Origin: Gemmatimonadota bacterium
GTDB lineage: Bacteria > Gemmatimonadota > Gemmatimonadetes > Gemmatimonadales > Gemmatimonadaceae
Reading direction: 5' to 3'
NCBI GenBank assembly: GCA_021324775.1
Contig: JAJPIM010000011.1
Coordinates: 1 to 64,000 of the forward strand
DNA length: 64,000 nucleotides
Shown here: positions 15,856 through 24,445 of the stretch, one piece after another
How positions within the stretch are numbered: the first letter of the stretch is position 1
How the letters are laid out: every line of letters starts with the position of its first letter
The notes under the pieces: generated by a model
Seen by the model: only the letters and a program-made list of their open reading frames with translations
What the model was told of the DNA's origin: nothing
Database searches by the model: none
Program-made: the position numbers and the translations under genes

Positions 15856-18800
15856 TTGTTGAGGATGACGGTGAATATGACCGAGCGTGTCTGCGGGTCT
15901 CCGAAGTAGTCAATCCCGTGCGCCCCCGTCTCGGCGCCGACGTCGTTGACTTCGGGATCGGACCCCGCGTACCGCGTCCACACGAACAGGTTTCGCCCCG
16001 ATATCCGGAGCGAAACGGAATTCAGCCCGAGCCGCGAGATCGCCGGGCTCACGAACTCGTACGTCGCCGAGACTTCGCGAAGCTTGGTGAAGCTCCCGTC
16101 TTCGTAGAATGGCGCGCCGATCGGCGCCGGCGACACGCCGCCGTCGTAGCTCTGGAACCAGTTCTGGTCGAGCGTGACTTTGGTGCCGGCGCCGGGGCCC
16201 GCGACCATCCCCTGCTGGCTCCCGAATCCCGGCAGGTACGTCTGCCCGAATACCACCTGCTGCCCGCGCCGTGCCGTCTGCGCTCCGGTCCCATAGAAGT
16301 TGAGCACCGCGGCGGTCCCGTTGTACACGAGGCCACCACGCCTGATGTCCACGAGCGCGGAAAGCGACAGCTTGCCGATGGACAGTTGGTTGTTGATCGA
16401 CGCGTTCCACTTGGGATCGGGGTTGCCGATCGTGCGAGGCGTGGGATCGATCAGCGGGAACCCGGGTCCGTCTCCCGGATCGCCCGCCGATGTCACGAGT
16501 CCGCCGTTCGTGATGAACAACGCGCGTCCCTTTCGCTGCGCCGAGGAACAGTGCGCGTCGACGCTGTACGGCGCGCCGCTGCTGGTGAAGAGCGTGATCC
16601 CCCGGCCGCACCGCACGTAGTCGAAATCGCGGAATGCATCGACCGAGTTCCCCACGGTCGCGAACACGATCCCGAATCCGCCGGAGCCGCCGTAGGTCAC
16701 GAACGGCGCCCCGAGCAGCGAGAGCACATCGTTGTGATTCACGCTCGCGTTCAGGCCCACGGTCCACTTGATGTCCTTCCTCGTGATGGGGCGGACGTTG
16801 ATGCCCAGCTCACCACCCTGGTTCTGGATCGTGGCCCCGTTCGCGAATTGCTGCGTGAATCCCGTCGACGCGGCCACCGGCGTAGCGAGAATCACGTCGG
16901 TCGACCGGCGCCGGTACAGCGTGAAGTTGAGGTCCGCCACGTCTCCGAAGAGCCCGAGATCGAATCCCCCTTCCGCTTCCCCCGTGCGCTCCGGGCGGAG
17001 GTTGATGGCGGGCGCCTCCGCCGGCAACGTCAGGCCGCCGATGCCTTGCGGCGACACGAACAACCCGCCGTACCCGTTGGTGAATTCCCGCGTCGGCGAG
17101 AAGGAGGCCTCGTACAGATAGGGCGCCGGCTGCGTGCCGACTTCGCCGTACGCCGCGCGCAGCTTGCCGTAACTGATCGGCCCGAAGGTACCCGTCGCCT
17201 TCGTGAACTCCCACGCCGCGCTCGCGCTCGGGAACAGCGCCCAGAGGTTGCCGGGCGAATACGTGGACGCACCATCGTAGCGCAGCCCCGCCTGCAGAAA
17301 GACCTGATCCACCAGGTCGAGCCGGTCCTGCGCGAAAAACCCCTCGACCCGCTGGTGACTCTCCATCGTCAGCGGGGACCGCACGCTCGACACGTTGTTG
17401 AGCGAATACAGGCCGGGTGTCAGCAGTCCGTCACCGATCAACCCGTTCTCGTACACGTTCTGAGATTCGAGGTTGCTGCCCAGCGCCAGACTGCCGGTCA
17501 GCTTGTCTCCCCTCGCGTAAGTCGCCGTCGCGACGACGTCCTGGTTGACCGTGTTGTGGTCGAAGTCCAGCGTCAGCACCTGGCCCGCTGGACTCAGGCT
17601 GTTGGAGTTGCTCTGGCCCTGGCCCTGCAGACGCGAATCGTCCGAGTTGTCGAAACCCAGTTGGTACGTGACCTTGAGCCACGACAGCGGATCGTACTGC
17701 GCGTGTATATCGCCGAGCGTGCGGGGGTCGTTGCTGGTGCTCACCGCGGTGGCGGCGGTCCAGAACGGATTGTCGAAGCCGCGCGATTCCAGCGCCGACG
17801 CGTTGGACGGAAACGGGAAGATGTACGATCGCTGCAGGCCCGCCGACGGCGACAGGAACGGCCGGTTGTTGAACTCCGGCGGCGTCATGTACGACGTCCA
17901 CGTCACGCTGCTGAAGTTGAAGCCCTTCTGCACGCCGCCCTGATTGGTCTCGGCCACGGTGATGTTGCCACCGACACGCAGCTTGTCGAACAGGCGATGA
18001 TCCGCCGACAACCGGAGCGATGACCGCTTGAGGTCATCGTTCGGGCCGATCACCGTACCGGACTGGGTGATGTACGAGCCGGACATGTAGAACGTGGTCC
18101 GCTCGTTGCCACCCGACGCGGTCAACGTGTTGTTGATCGTGTTGCCGGTGGTGAACATCTCGTTCGAGTGGTCGTAGACCTTGGTGCCCTTCGGGAGCGG
18201 CGCTCCCCAACTGAACGGCGACGCAATGCAGTCCAGCCCCTGCTGCCCCTCCGCGCAGGGATCGGGCTGGCCGTTCGAGCCCTGCCCGTAGAGGTTCTCG
18301 AGGGGGATGTAGCGGTTCGGAGTATCGAGCGAGTACGAGCTGTTCAGGGAGTAGTGCGTCTGTCCCGCGTTGCCGTGCTTGGTCGTGATGATGACGACAC
18401 CCTGCCCCGCCCGTGCCCCGTAGATCGCGCCCGCCGCGGCACCCTTCAGGATCTCGATGTGCGCGATGTCGTCGGGGTTGATGTCGATCGCGCGGTTCGG
18501 CGAAGCCGCCCCGCCCTCCGCCGACGCCTGCGGATCGAGAAAGGACGGCGTGATCGAGGAGTTGTCGATCGGTACGCCATCCACGATGAACAGCGGGTCC
18601 GACGGTCTGTCGCCGCCGCCGCCGAGGGTGTTGATCCCGCGAATGACGATCTGCGTCGACGCCCCCGGATCGCCCGAGGTCGAGGTCACGTCCACACCAG
18701 GCGCCTTCGCCGCCAGCGCCGTCGCGATGTTCGGCTCGTTGGATTTCAGGATCGCAGAATCGGTGACGCTGCCGCGCGCCGTCGCCAGCTCGCGCGCCGT

Positions 18801-19205
18801 CGCCGTCGTCCCCTCACCCGTGACCACGATCTCGCCGAGCTGCAGCGGGGTCGCCTCGAGGGTGAAGTTCTGGGTATTGGCCCCGGCGGCCAGCGTGACA
18901 TCGACGGTCTGCGCCTTGTAGCCGATCGATCGGGCGGTGATCGTCACCGGTTGGCCGGTCAGATTGCTCGCGGGTACGGTGAACGAGTAGTGACCGTCCT
19001 CTCGAGTGGTCGCGCCGAGATGAAGGCTCACGATTGCCACGGTCGCGCCAATCACCGGATTGCCGCCCGGCGCGGTGACGACTCCGGTAACTGTCGCATC
19101 GCCGGGCGGTGCCGTCGCCTGCGCGGCTGCACGGTGCGAGAACCCGGCGAGGCCGGCGAGAGCGACGATGCCGGCCGTCGTGATCAAACAACGAGTGTGG
19201 TTCAC
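15852..19205 (-). CDS. SusC/RagA TonB-linked outer-membrane transporter
   Basis: A 1117-residue TonB-dependent transporter. The GTG at 19205 is preferred: GAGG lies seven bases upstream and it starts a clean signal peptide ending FSHRAAAQA. A CarboxypepD_reg-like beta-sandwich follows (TVTGVVTAPGGNPVIGATV), then the SusC-type plug with the PLFIVDGVPIDNSS signature and IEILKGAAAGAIYGARAGQG, and a 22-strand-type barrel ending in FTVILNK. With the overlapping SusD gene it forms a nutrient-uptake complex driven by TonB. It is read from a promoter at 19446-19473 with a leader of about 230 bases. Substrate unknown. Confidence 0.95.
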   Translation of the reverse strand: MNHTRCLITTAGIVALAGLAGFSHRAAAQATAPPGDATVTGVVTAPGGNPVIGATVAIVSLHLGATTREDGHYSFTVPASNLTGQPVTITARSIGYKAQTVDVTLAAGANTQNFTLEATPLQLGEIVVTGEGTTATARELATARGSVTDSAILKSNEPNIATALAAKAPGVDVTSTSGDPGASTQIVIRGINTLGGGGDRPSDPLFIVDGVPIDNSSITPSFLDPQASAEGGAASPNRAIDINPDDIAHIEILKGAAAGAIYGARAGQGVVIITTKHGNAGQTHYSLNSSYSLDTPNRYIPLENLYGQGSNGQPDPCAEGQQGLDCIASPFSWGAPLPKGTKVYDHSNEMFTTGNTINNTLTASGGNERTTFYMSGSYITQSGTVIGPNDDLKRSSLRLSADHRLFDKLRVGGNITVAETNQGGVQKGFNFSSVTWTSYMTPPEFNNRPFLSPSAGLQRSYIFPFPSNASALESRGFDNPFWTAATAVSTSNDPRTLGDIHAQYDPLSWLKVTYQLGFDNSDDSRLQGQGQSNSNSLSPAGQVLTLDFDHNTVNQDVVATATYARGDKLTGSLALGSNLESQNVYENGLIGDGLLTPGLYSLNNVSSVRSPLTMESHQRVEGFFAQDRLDLVDQVFLQAGLRYDGASTYSPGNLWALFPSASAAWEFTKATGTFGPISYGKLRAAYGEVGTQPAPYLYEASFSPTREFTNGYGGLFVSPQGIGGLTLPAEAPAINLRPERTGEAEGGFDLGLFGDVADLNFTLYRRRSTDVILATPVAASTGFTQQFANGATIQNQGGELGINVRPITRKDIKWTVGLNASVNHNDVLSLLGAPFVTYGGSGGFGIVFATVGNSVDAFRDFDYVRCGRGITLFTSSGAPYSVDAHCSSAQRKGRALFITNGGLVTSAGDPGDGPGFPLIDPTPRTIGNPDPKWNASINNQLSIGKLSLSALVDIRRGGLVYNGTAAVLNFYGTGAQTARRGQQVVFGQTYLPGFGSQQGMVAGPGAGTKVTLDQNWFQSYDGGVSPAPIGAPFYEDGSFTKLREVSATYEFVSPAISRLGLNSVSLRISGRNLFVWTRYAGSDPEVNDVGAETGAHGIDYFGDPQTRSVIFTVILNK

Positions 19206-19530
19206 AAGTTCGCCTCGGACGAGGGTGGCGAGGGACGTCAGTGCGCAGTCGCACGCGACGCGCGGGAGCGACGAATTCGTCACGTGCCGTCTTGCAGGCC
19301 AGTCGTCACCGCCGCGGCGAGGTCGCGCGTACGACCCATCACCCGGAGAGCGCGACGCACACGGTGGCCGCATCGCGCTGGCGTGCAGAGGTGACTGTTA
19401 TCTCCCCCCCGGGCCTCGGCATGAGATCCCGGTCTGATTCGCGCGAATGTACCGGCGGCCTTCTGGATGTCAAGAAAATCAGGTGCCCCCTCGCCACCCT
19501 CCGTCTGCCCCACACGAAGTACATTTCGGC
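19206..19530. other. Divergent intergenic region, susC-like / aldehyde dehydrogenase
   Basis: A 325-base gap. It contains the long leader of the susC-like gene (minus strand) and its predicted promoter near 19446-19473. I see no small gene or clear riboswitch fold. No good ribosome site precedes the dehydrogenase ATG at 19531. Confidence 0.5.
19446..19473 (-). promoter_or_regulatory. Sigma-70 promoter for susC/susD pair
   Basis: On the minus strand a consensus TTGACA (19473-19468) and TACATT (19451-19446) are separated by 16 bases. Transcription would begin near 19438, giving a leader of about 230 bases before the GTG at 19205. Confidence 0.55.
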
Positions 19531-20976
19531 ATGCGCGACGGCAACGAGACTTCCCTCTGGATCGGCGGCGCATGGCGCGCCACGTCGAAGACGTTCACCG
19601 TCTCCAACCCGGCCACGGGCGAGCCGCTGGCACAGGTCGCGGACGCCACGCGAGATGATGCGCGAGCGGCCATCAGTTCGGCCGCCGCCGCCCTGCCGGC
19701 ATGGAGCGCCACTCCAGGCCCCGAACGCGCCCGCATCCTGCGCCGTGCTGAATCCCTGCTCCTCGAGCGCGCGAGCGATCTGGGACGCACGCTGACGCTC
19801 GAAGGCGGCAAGCCGCTCCCCGAAGCCCGCGGCGAGATCGCGTATGCCGCCAGTTTCTTCGGCTGGTTCGCCGGAGAGGCGGAACGCACGTACGGCCGCG
19901 TGATCCCCGCATCCTCAGCGGCGAAACGCCTGCTCGCGCTCCGCCAGCCGGTCGGCGTCGTCGGCGCGATCACGCCCTGGAACTTCCCGGCCGCCATGGT
20001 CACGCGGAAAATCGGACCCGCGATCGCGGCCGGATGCACCGTGGTGCTCAAGCCTGCCGAGCAGACGCCGCTCACGGCACTCAGGATCGCCGCGATCATG
20101 GGCGAAGCAGGCCTGCCCGCCGGTGTCTGTAATGTCATCCCCACCCTCGACCCGGGACCGGTCGGCACCGAGCTCCTGCAGAACACGGACGTCCGCAAGA
20201 TCACGTTCACGGGATCGACCGAGGTCGGCAAGTATCTCGCGCGTGAAGCCGCCAGCACGGTCAAACGGGTCTCGCTCGAGCTGGGTGGCCACGCCCCGTT
20301 CATCGTCTTCGCGGATGCGGACATCGACGCGGCCGCACGCGGCGCGATCATCTCCAAGTTCCGGAATGCCGGCCAGACATGCGTCTGCGCAAACCGCTTC
20401 TATGTCCACGCCTCGGTCGCCGACGCGTTCCTCGAAGCGCTCACGCCACTCGTCCGGCAGCTCACGGTCGGCGACGGAACCGCCGACGGCGTGCAGATCG
20501 GCCCCCTCATCGATGCGGCGGGTGTCCGGAAGGTCGAGTCCCACGTCCGGGAAGCCGTCTCCGCCGGCGCCCGCCTCGTGGTCGGCGGCAACCGTCCGCC
20601 ACACCTCGCCCGCGGCAATTTCTACGCGCCCACGCTCCTCGACCGCACGACGGACACGATGCGCGTGATGCGTGAGGAGACGTTCGGCCCCGTGGCACCC
20701 GTCGCGCGCTTCGAAAACGAGGCCGAGGTCCTCCACCGCGCCAACGCAGGCCCCTTCGGGCTCGCGGCCTATCTCTACACCAACGATCTCTCGCGCGCAT
20801 GGCGCGTCGCCGAGCGCCTCGAATACGGGATCGTTGGGGTGAACGACCCGCTCCCCTCCGTCGCCCAGGCTCCGTTCGGCGGATACAAGGAATCCGGCCT
20901 CGGCCGCGAAGGCGGCACGGAAGGCATGGATGCATTCCTGGAAACGAAATACATCAGCACGACGCTGACGATCTAG
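19531..20976 (+). CDS. gabD: NAD(P)-dependent succinate-semialdehyde dehydrogenase
   Basis: A 481-residue aldehyde dehydrogenase of the GabD/SSADH type, oxidising succinic semialdehyde to succinate, the last step of GABA and polyamine breakdown. Seen in order: VIPASSAAKRLLALRQPVG, TPWNFPAAMVTRKIGPA, KPAEQTPLTAL, FTGSTEVGKYLA, the general-base Glu250 in ELGGHAPF, the nucleophile Cys284 in GQTCVCANRF, and EETFGPVAPV. The second Cys two residues later is also typical of SSADH. The start is set at 19531, giving the usual N-terminus LWIGGAW; the frame is open further upstream without conserved sequence. It opens the polyamine catabolic block, convergent with a spermidine-dehydrogenase-like gene. 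Confidence 0.88.
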   Translation: MRDGNETSLWIGGAWRATSKTFTVSNPATGEPLAQVADATRDDARAAISSAAAALPAWSATPGPERARILRRAESLLLERASDLGRTLTLEGGKPLPEARGEIAYAASFFGWFAGEAERTYGRVIPASSAAKRLLALRQPVGVVGAITPWNFPAAMVTRKIGPAIAAGCTVVLKPAEQTPLTALRIAAIMGEAGLPAGVCNVIPTLDPGPVGTELLQNTDVRKITFTGSTEVGKYLAREAASTVKRVSLELGGHAPFIVFADADIDAAARGAIISKFRNAGQTCVCANRFYVHASVADAFLEALTPLVRQLTVGDGTADGVQIGPLIDAAGVRKVESHVREAVSAGARLVVGGNRPPHLARGNFYAPTLLDRTTDTMRVMREETFGPVAPVARFENEAEVLHRANAGPFGLAAYLYTNDLSRAWRVAERLEYGIVGVNDPLPSVAQAPFGGYKESGLGREGGTEGMDAFLETKYISTTLTI

Positions 20977-20979
20977 AAA

Positions 20980-22977
20980 TCAGCCGCTTGTCACGCTCCG
21001 GCCCAGCTCCACCACCGCGCGATGGGCCTGGTCGATCGCCGAGTTCGCATACGCACTCGCGCCGGCGTCGGAGTTTGCGATCGTGATCCGGCCGAACGGC
21101 TGCCGCGCGATCACGCACGGACGGAGTTGCCCCGGCGGCGGCGGCGGATCGGAGTACGGATCGTACTCGTACGCGTAGCCGTGCGCCCACCGGTTCACCG
21201 TGATCGCCGCGATGTCCCGGGCCGGATCGAAATGACCGCCGCCCAGCATCCGCGCGAGCTGGTCCCGCGTATTCCGCTCCATCACCTCGAACGGCGTCGC
21301 CAGTAGCTCCGCGCGCCCCGCCCGATACTGCTCGCGTCGCGGGAGCCCCGGCGCACACGGGGCCCGCATCATGTGCACGACGATCGGATCGGCAGGGGTC
21401 CGCGCGAAATGATACGTGCCGAGGCTCACTGGGAAATCCAGCTCGGCGAGGCTGTAGTAGCTGCCCGGCGCGTACACGAAGCTCGTACCCAGCGCGCTCC
21501 ACGCGTTCCAGTTGCGGAGCGCGACGTTCGTGTACACGAACGGCTCCTTCACGCCCGAAAGCATCGCGGTCCGCTGCGCCTCGGGCAGTTCGGGACAGAG
21601 ATACGCGCTCACCGAGTTCCAGCACGCGAGCACGACGTGCGGGGCACGCACGGTCCACGCTTTGCCGCCCCGCACGTAGGTGACGTCCACTTCGTGCGCG
21701 GACGCGGGATCACCCACGTGCCGCACTCGCACGGCGGTGCTGTTGAGGCGGATGCGGACGTGGTGCCCGGGATCATCGAGTTGCGCGTAGTTCACCCGCG
21801 CGGTCACGACGTCGTCCATCGAGTGGCCGGCGGCCGCGGCGGGAATGAGCCGTCGCACGAGCAGCCGCGCGAGTGATGCGTTGCCATCCGGGAAGTGGAA
21901 GATGTACGGCTCTTCCCCGTCCGGCGGTGTCGGACCCAGGTGCGCGCCCGCCGGCGGATCGTCATCGCCCAACCCCATGCCCCGGAAGCCGGCGCGAAAG
22001 CCATCGTTGTATGGACTGATCGCGGAGATGACGTCGATGCCGGCGCACCAGAGATCGGCCGTGATCCGCTGGAAGTACGGGATGGCATCTGGGGTCACAC
22101 CCGCCACCTGCAGCAGGTAGTCGCGGTAACTCATCCGCGCGAGACGCGCCCGCTTCTGCGCCCGCGTGAGTCCCGGCAGGTAGTCGTGCTCTTCTTCATA
22201 GAGCCGCGTGATGTCTCGGCGCGCCGCTTCGGACAACGGCGCCCCCGCGAGCACGGCCGCCCATGGTTTCGTCCCCGCTCCCGTCGCTAGATGATCGGCG
22301 CCGAAGGTCTCCTTGTCGAAGAAGACACTGTCGCCCAGATGCCGCGACGGAAAGAACTGCTGGTCGAACGCGGTATAGAATCGCCTCGGTTCGATGCCGG
22401 CGTCCGCCAGCACCGCCTTCGCCACCGCGCTGTAATGGTCCGGGCCGTCCAGCGATTGCGCGCCGCCGTACCCGACGAGTGTCCGGCCATCCACCTGGAA
22501 CTCGTTGCGCTTGGCGTGCCCGCCGAAGTCATCGTGGTTGTCGATCACGAGCACGCGCGCCGACGGTCCCGCGGTCTTGCGATAGAAGTGCGCCGCCGCG
22601 AGCCCGCTGATCCCGCCGCCCACGACGATGAGGTCGAATGTCTCGTTGGTCGGCCTCGCACCGGCCATGAGGGAGGCCGTTCCGCCGTCGCGCATCTGGT
22701 GCGCCACTTCGAACGAGCCGGCATGGTCGCCGCGCAGCCCACCCAATCCCGGCGGGTAGTAGCGCGGGTCACGCTCCGGCGCGTACTCGCCGTCCTGAAA
22801 AGGCCACCACGCGCGGCCCGGCATTCTCCGCCCGGGCACGAGCGCCGCGCCGGCCGCGACAGCCATGCCGTTCACGAAATCGCGCCGCGTGATCGGACAG
22901 TCCATGCCGAGCGCACGGTCGTACGCCGTTTCGTGCGCGGCGTCGGCCGCTGGGTCGCGTTCGTCGTCCGGTTTCAT
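20980..22977 (-). CDS. Tat-exported FAD oxidoreductase, spermidine-dehydrogenase-like (copy 1)
   Basis: A 665-residue flavoprotein. The N-terminus reads RALGMDCPITRRDFVNG followed by a hydrophobic stretch, a twin-arginine signal, so the folded enzyme is exported to the periplasm. Then YYPPGLGGLRGDHAGSFEVA and the FAD-binding DLIVVGGGISGLAAAHFY, with DNHDDFGGHAKRNEF after it. This order, including the LGMDxxITRRDF signal and the YYPP-LRG-H-GS block, matches SpdH-type spermidine dehydrogenases of Pseudomonas as I recall them. Those enzymes cleave spermidine to 4-aminobutyraldehyde and diaminopropane. The assignment fits the surrounding polyamine genes. A paralogue lies at 24446. Electron acceptor unknown. 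Confidence 0.75.
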   Translation of the reverse strand: MKPDDERDPAADAAHETAYDRALGMDCPITRRDFVNGMAVAAGAALVPGRRMPGRAWWPFQDGEYAPERDPRYYPPGLGGLRGDHAGSFEVAHQMRDGGTASLMAGARPTNETFDLIVVGGGISGLAAAHFYRKTAGPSARVLVIDNHDDFGGHAKRNEFQVDGRTLVGYGGAQSLDGPDHYSAVAKAVLADAGIEPRRFYTAFDQQFFPSRHLGDSVFFDKETFGADHLATGAGTKPWAAVLAGAPLSEAARRDITRLYEEEHDYLPGLTRAQKRARLARMSYRDYLLQVAGVTPDAIPYFQRITADLWCAGIDVISAISPYNDGFRAGFRGMGLGDDDPPAGAHLGPTPPDGEEPYIFHFPDGNASLARLLVRRLIPAAAAGHSMDDVVTARVNYAQLDDPGHHVRIRLNSTAVRVRHVGDPASAHEVDVTYVRGGKAWTVRAPHVVLACWNSVSAYLCPELPEAQRTAMLSGVKEPFVYTNVALRNWNAWSALGTSFVYAPGSYYSLAELDFPVSLGTYHFARTPADPIVVHMMRAPCAPGLPRREQYRAGRAELLATPFEVMERNTRDQLARMLGGGHFDPARDIAAITVNRWAHGYAYEYDPYSDPPPPPGQLRPCVIARQPFGRITIANSDAGASAYANSAIDQAHRAVVELGRSVTSG

Positions 22978-23039
22978 CAGTCTAGCCTACCGCGCGGCCC
23001 GCAGGCCGTCCAGATTGGGGACCGCTTCAACGGACTGCG

Positions 23040-24338
23040 ATGATAACTGTCGGCCGCAACTACTGGCTGGATTCGGCGTCGTTCCCGGCCACCACGCCGG
23101 GCCCTCCGCCCGCGCGCGCCGATGTCATCGTCGTGGGCGCCGGATTCGCCGGCCTCTCCGCCGCGTACGAGCTCGCGTCGCACGGCGCACGGGTCGTCGT
23201 GCTGGAGGCCCGAACCACGGCATGGGGCGCCAGTTCGCGAAATGGCGGGATGGTTCTCCCCGGCCTCAAGATCGCGACGGGTGTCCTCCGCTCCCGGTAC
23301 GGCCTGCCGGCGGCGCAGCGGATGTACGCCGCTACACTCGCGTCCGTGGAGCACACGGCGGCACTGATCCGCACGCACGACATCGCGTGCGACTTCGCGC
23401 GGTCCGGTCATCTGGAGGTCGCATGTACCGCCTCGCAATTCGGGCGCTACGCGCGCCTCGTGGATGACCTGGCTCGCGACTTCGATTCCCGGCTCCGCAT
23501 CATCCCCCCGAACGAGTTGGCGGCCGAGATCGGCTCGCGATCCTACGCCGGCGGGATCGTGGACGACCGGAGCGCTGGACTTCACCCCGCACGGTACGCC
23601 GCCGGTCTCGCGCGAACGGCCATGGCCGCTGGTGCCGCGATCCATGAGCACACACCCGTCACGCGAATCGGCCCGTCGTCGCGCGATGGCGCGGCCGGTT
23701 ACGAGGTCGTCACCCCACAGGCGCGCATATTCGCGCGCGAGGTGGTGATCGCCACCGGCGCCTACACGAACGGCGCGATCCCCGCGCTTCGCCGGCGGAT
23801 CATCCCCATTGGCTCGTTCATCATCGCGACCGAAGAACTTCCCGAAGGACTCGCCCGCGAGTTGAGTCCGCGCAACCGCATGATCTTCGACTCGCGGCAC
23901 TTCCTCCACTACTACCGGCTCACGCCGGACCGCCGCATGCTCTTCGGCGGGCGGGCCGCGTTTTTCCCCGCCACGGACCGCACGATCGCGCGCAGCGCGG
24001 CGATCCTCCGCCGCGATCTCGTGTCGGTATTTCCACAGTTATCGGCGACCACCGTCGCGTACGCATGGGGCGGGACGCTCGATTTCTGCTTCGACACCAT
24101 GCCCCACGTCGCACGCGTCGGGGGGATGTTCGCCGCGGCCGGCTTCGCTGGCCACGGTGTCGCCATGGCGACGTACGCCGGCGCGCTCATCGCGAGCCAG
24201 CTCCGCGGCATGCCGATGGACAACCCGTTCGCCGGGATTCCATTTCGCGGCGCACCGCCCGGCCTGCACGCCGCGGTCAAGTGGGGGCTTCCCCTGATCG
24301 CCGGCTGGTACAAGCTGCAGGACTGGGCCGGGCGCTAG
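23040..24338 (+). CDS. FAD-dependent amine oxidase, PuuB-like (DAO family)
   Basis: A 432-residue flavoprotein of the DAO/glycine-oxidase fold, close in layout to gamma-glutamylputrescine oxidase PuuB. It begins NYWLDSASFP, a PuuB-type start, then the FAD site ADVIVVGAGFAGLSAAYEL and the SSRNGGMVLPG motif characteristic of PuuB relatives. Later LHPARYAAGLARTAMAAGA and the C-terminal FAAAGFAGHGVAMATYAG bind the isoalloxazine side. It would oxidise a terminal amine of putrescine or its glutamyl derivative to an aldehyde with H2O2 release. No puuA-like ligase is present in the window, so the substrate may be the free amine. Cytoplasmic; no signal peptide. Confidence 0.82.
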   Translation: MITVGRNYWLDSASFPATTPGPPPARADVIVVGAGFAGLSAAYELASHGARVVVLEARTTAWGASSRNGGMVLPGLKIATGVLRSRYGLPAAQRMYAATLASVEHTAALIRTHDIACDFARSGHLEVACTASQFGRYARLVDDLARDFDSRLRIIPPNELAAEIGSRSYAGGIVDDRSAGLHPARYAAGLARTAMAAGAAIHEHTPVTRIGPSSRDGAAGYEVVTPQARIFAREVVIATGAYTNGAIPALRRRIIPIGSFIIATEELPEGLARELSPRNRMIFDSRHFLHYYRLTPDRRMLFGGRAAFFPATDRTIARSAAILRRDLVSVFPQLSATTVAYAWGGTLDFCFDTMPHVARVGGMFAAAGFAGHGVAMATYAGALIASQLRGMPMDNPFAGIPFRGAPPGLHAAVKWGLPLIAGWYKLQDWAGR

Positions 24339-24410
24339 CGCCGTAACGTCGCCAACTGTCACCCGGGACGGTGACGGATGCCGGTGGCCATGGCAGCAGC
24401 GGCAGTTCGT

Positions 24411-24437
24411 GAACCGTAGGTCGCCCTGTCGGGCAAC
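24411..24437. repeat. Dispersed repeat, intergenic copy
   Basis: A 27-base stretch beginning GAACCGTAGGTCGCCCTG, with the small hairpin GCCCtgtcGGGC, nearly identical to 5899-5926 in the histidine-kinase gene. It lies between the stops of two convergent flavoprotein genes and could act as a weak terminator. Confidence 0.65.
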
Positions 24438-24445
24438 GGCCGCCG

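Noticed and set aside
15918..18023. Long open frame (about 700 codons) antisense to the susC-like gene
   Set aside because: Arg/Asp/Val-rich translation without any family pattern; it is a GC-driven shadow of a clear TonB-dependent transporter.
19206..19373. 56 extra N-terminal codons for the SusC-like transporter
   Set aside because: A GTG with good ribosome site at 19205 begins a normal signal peptide; the extension is not signal-like.
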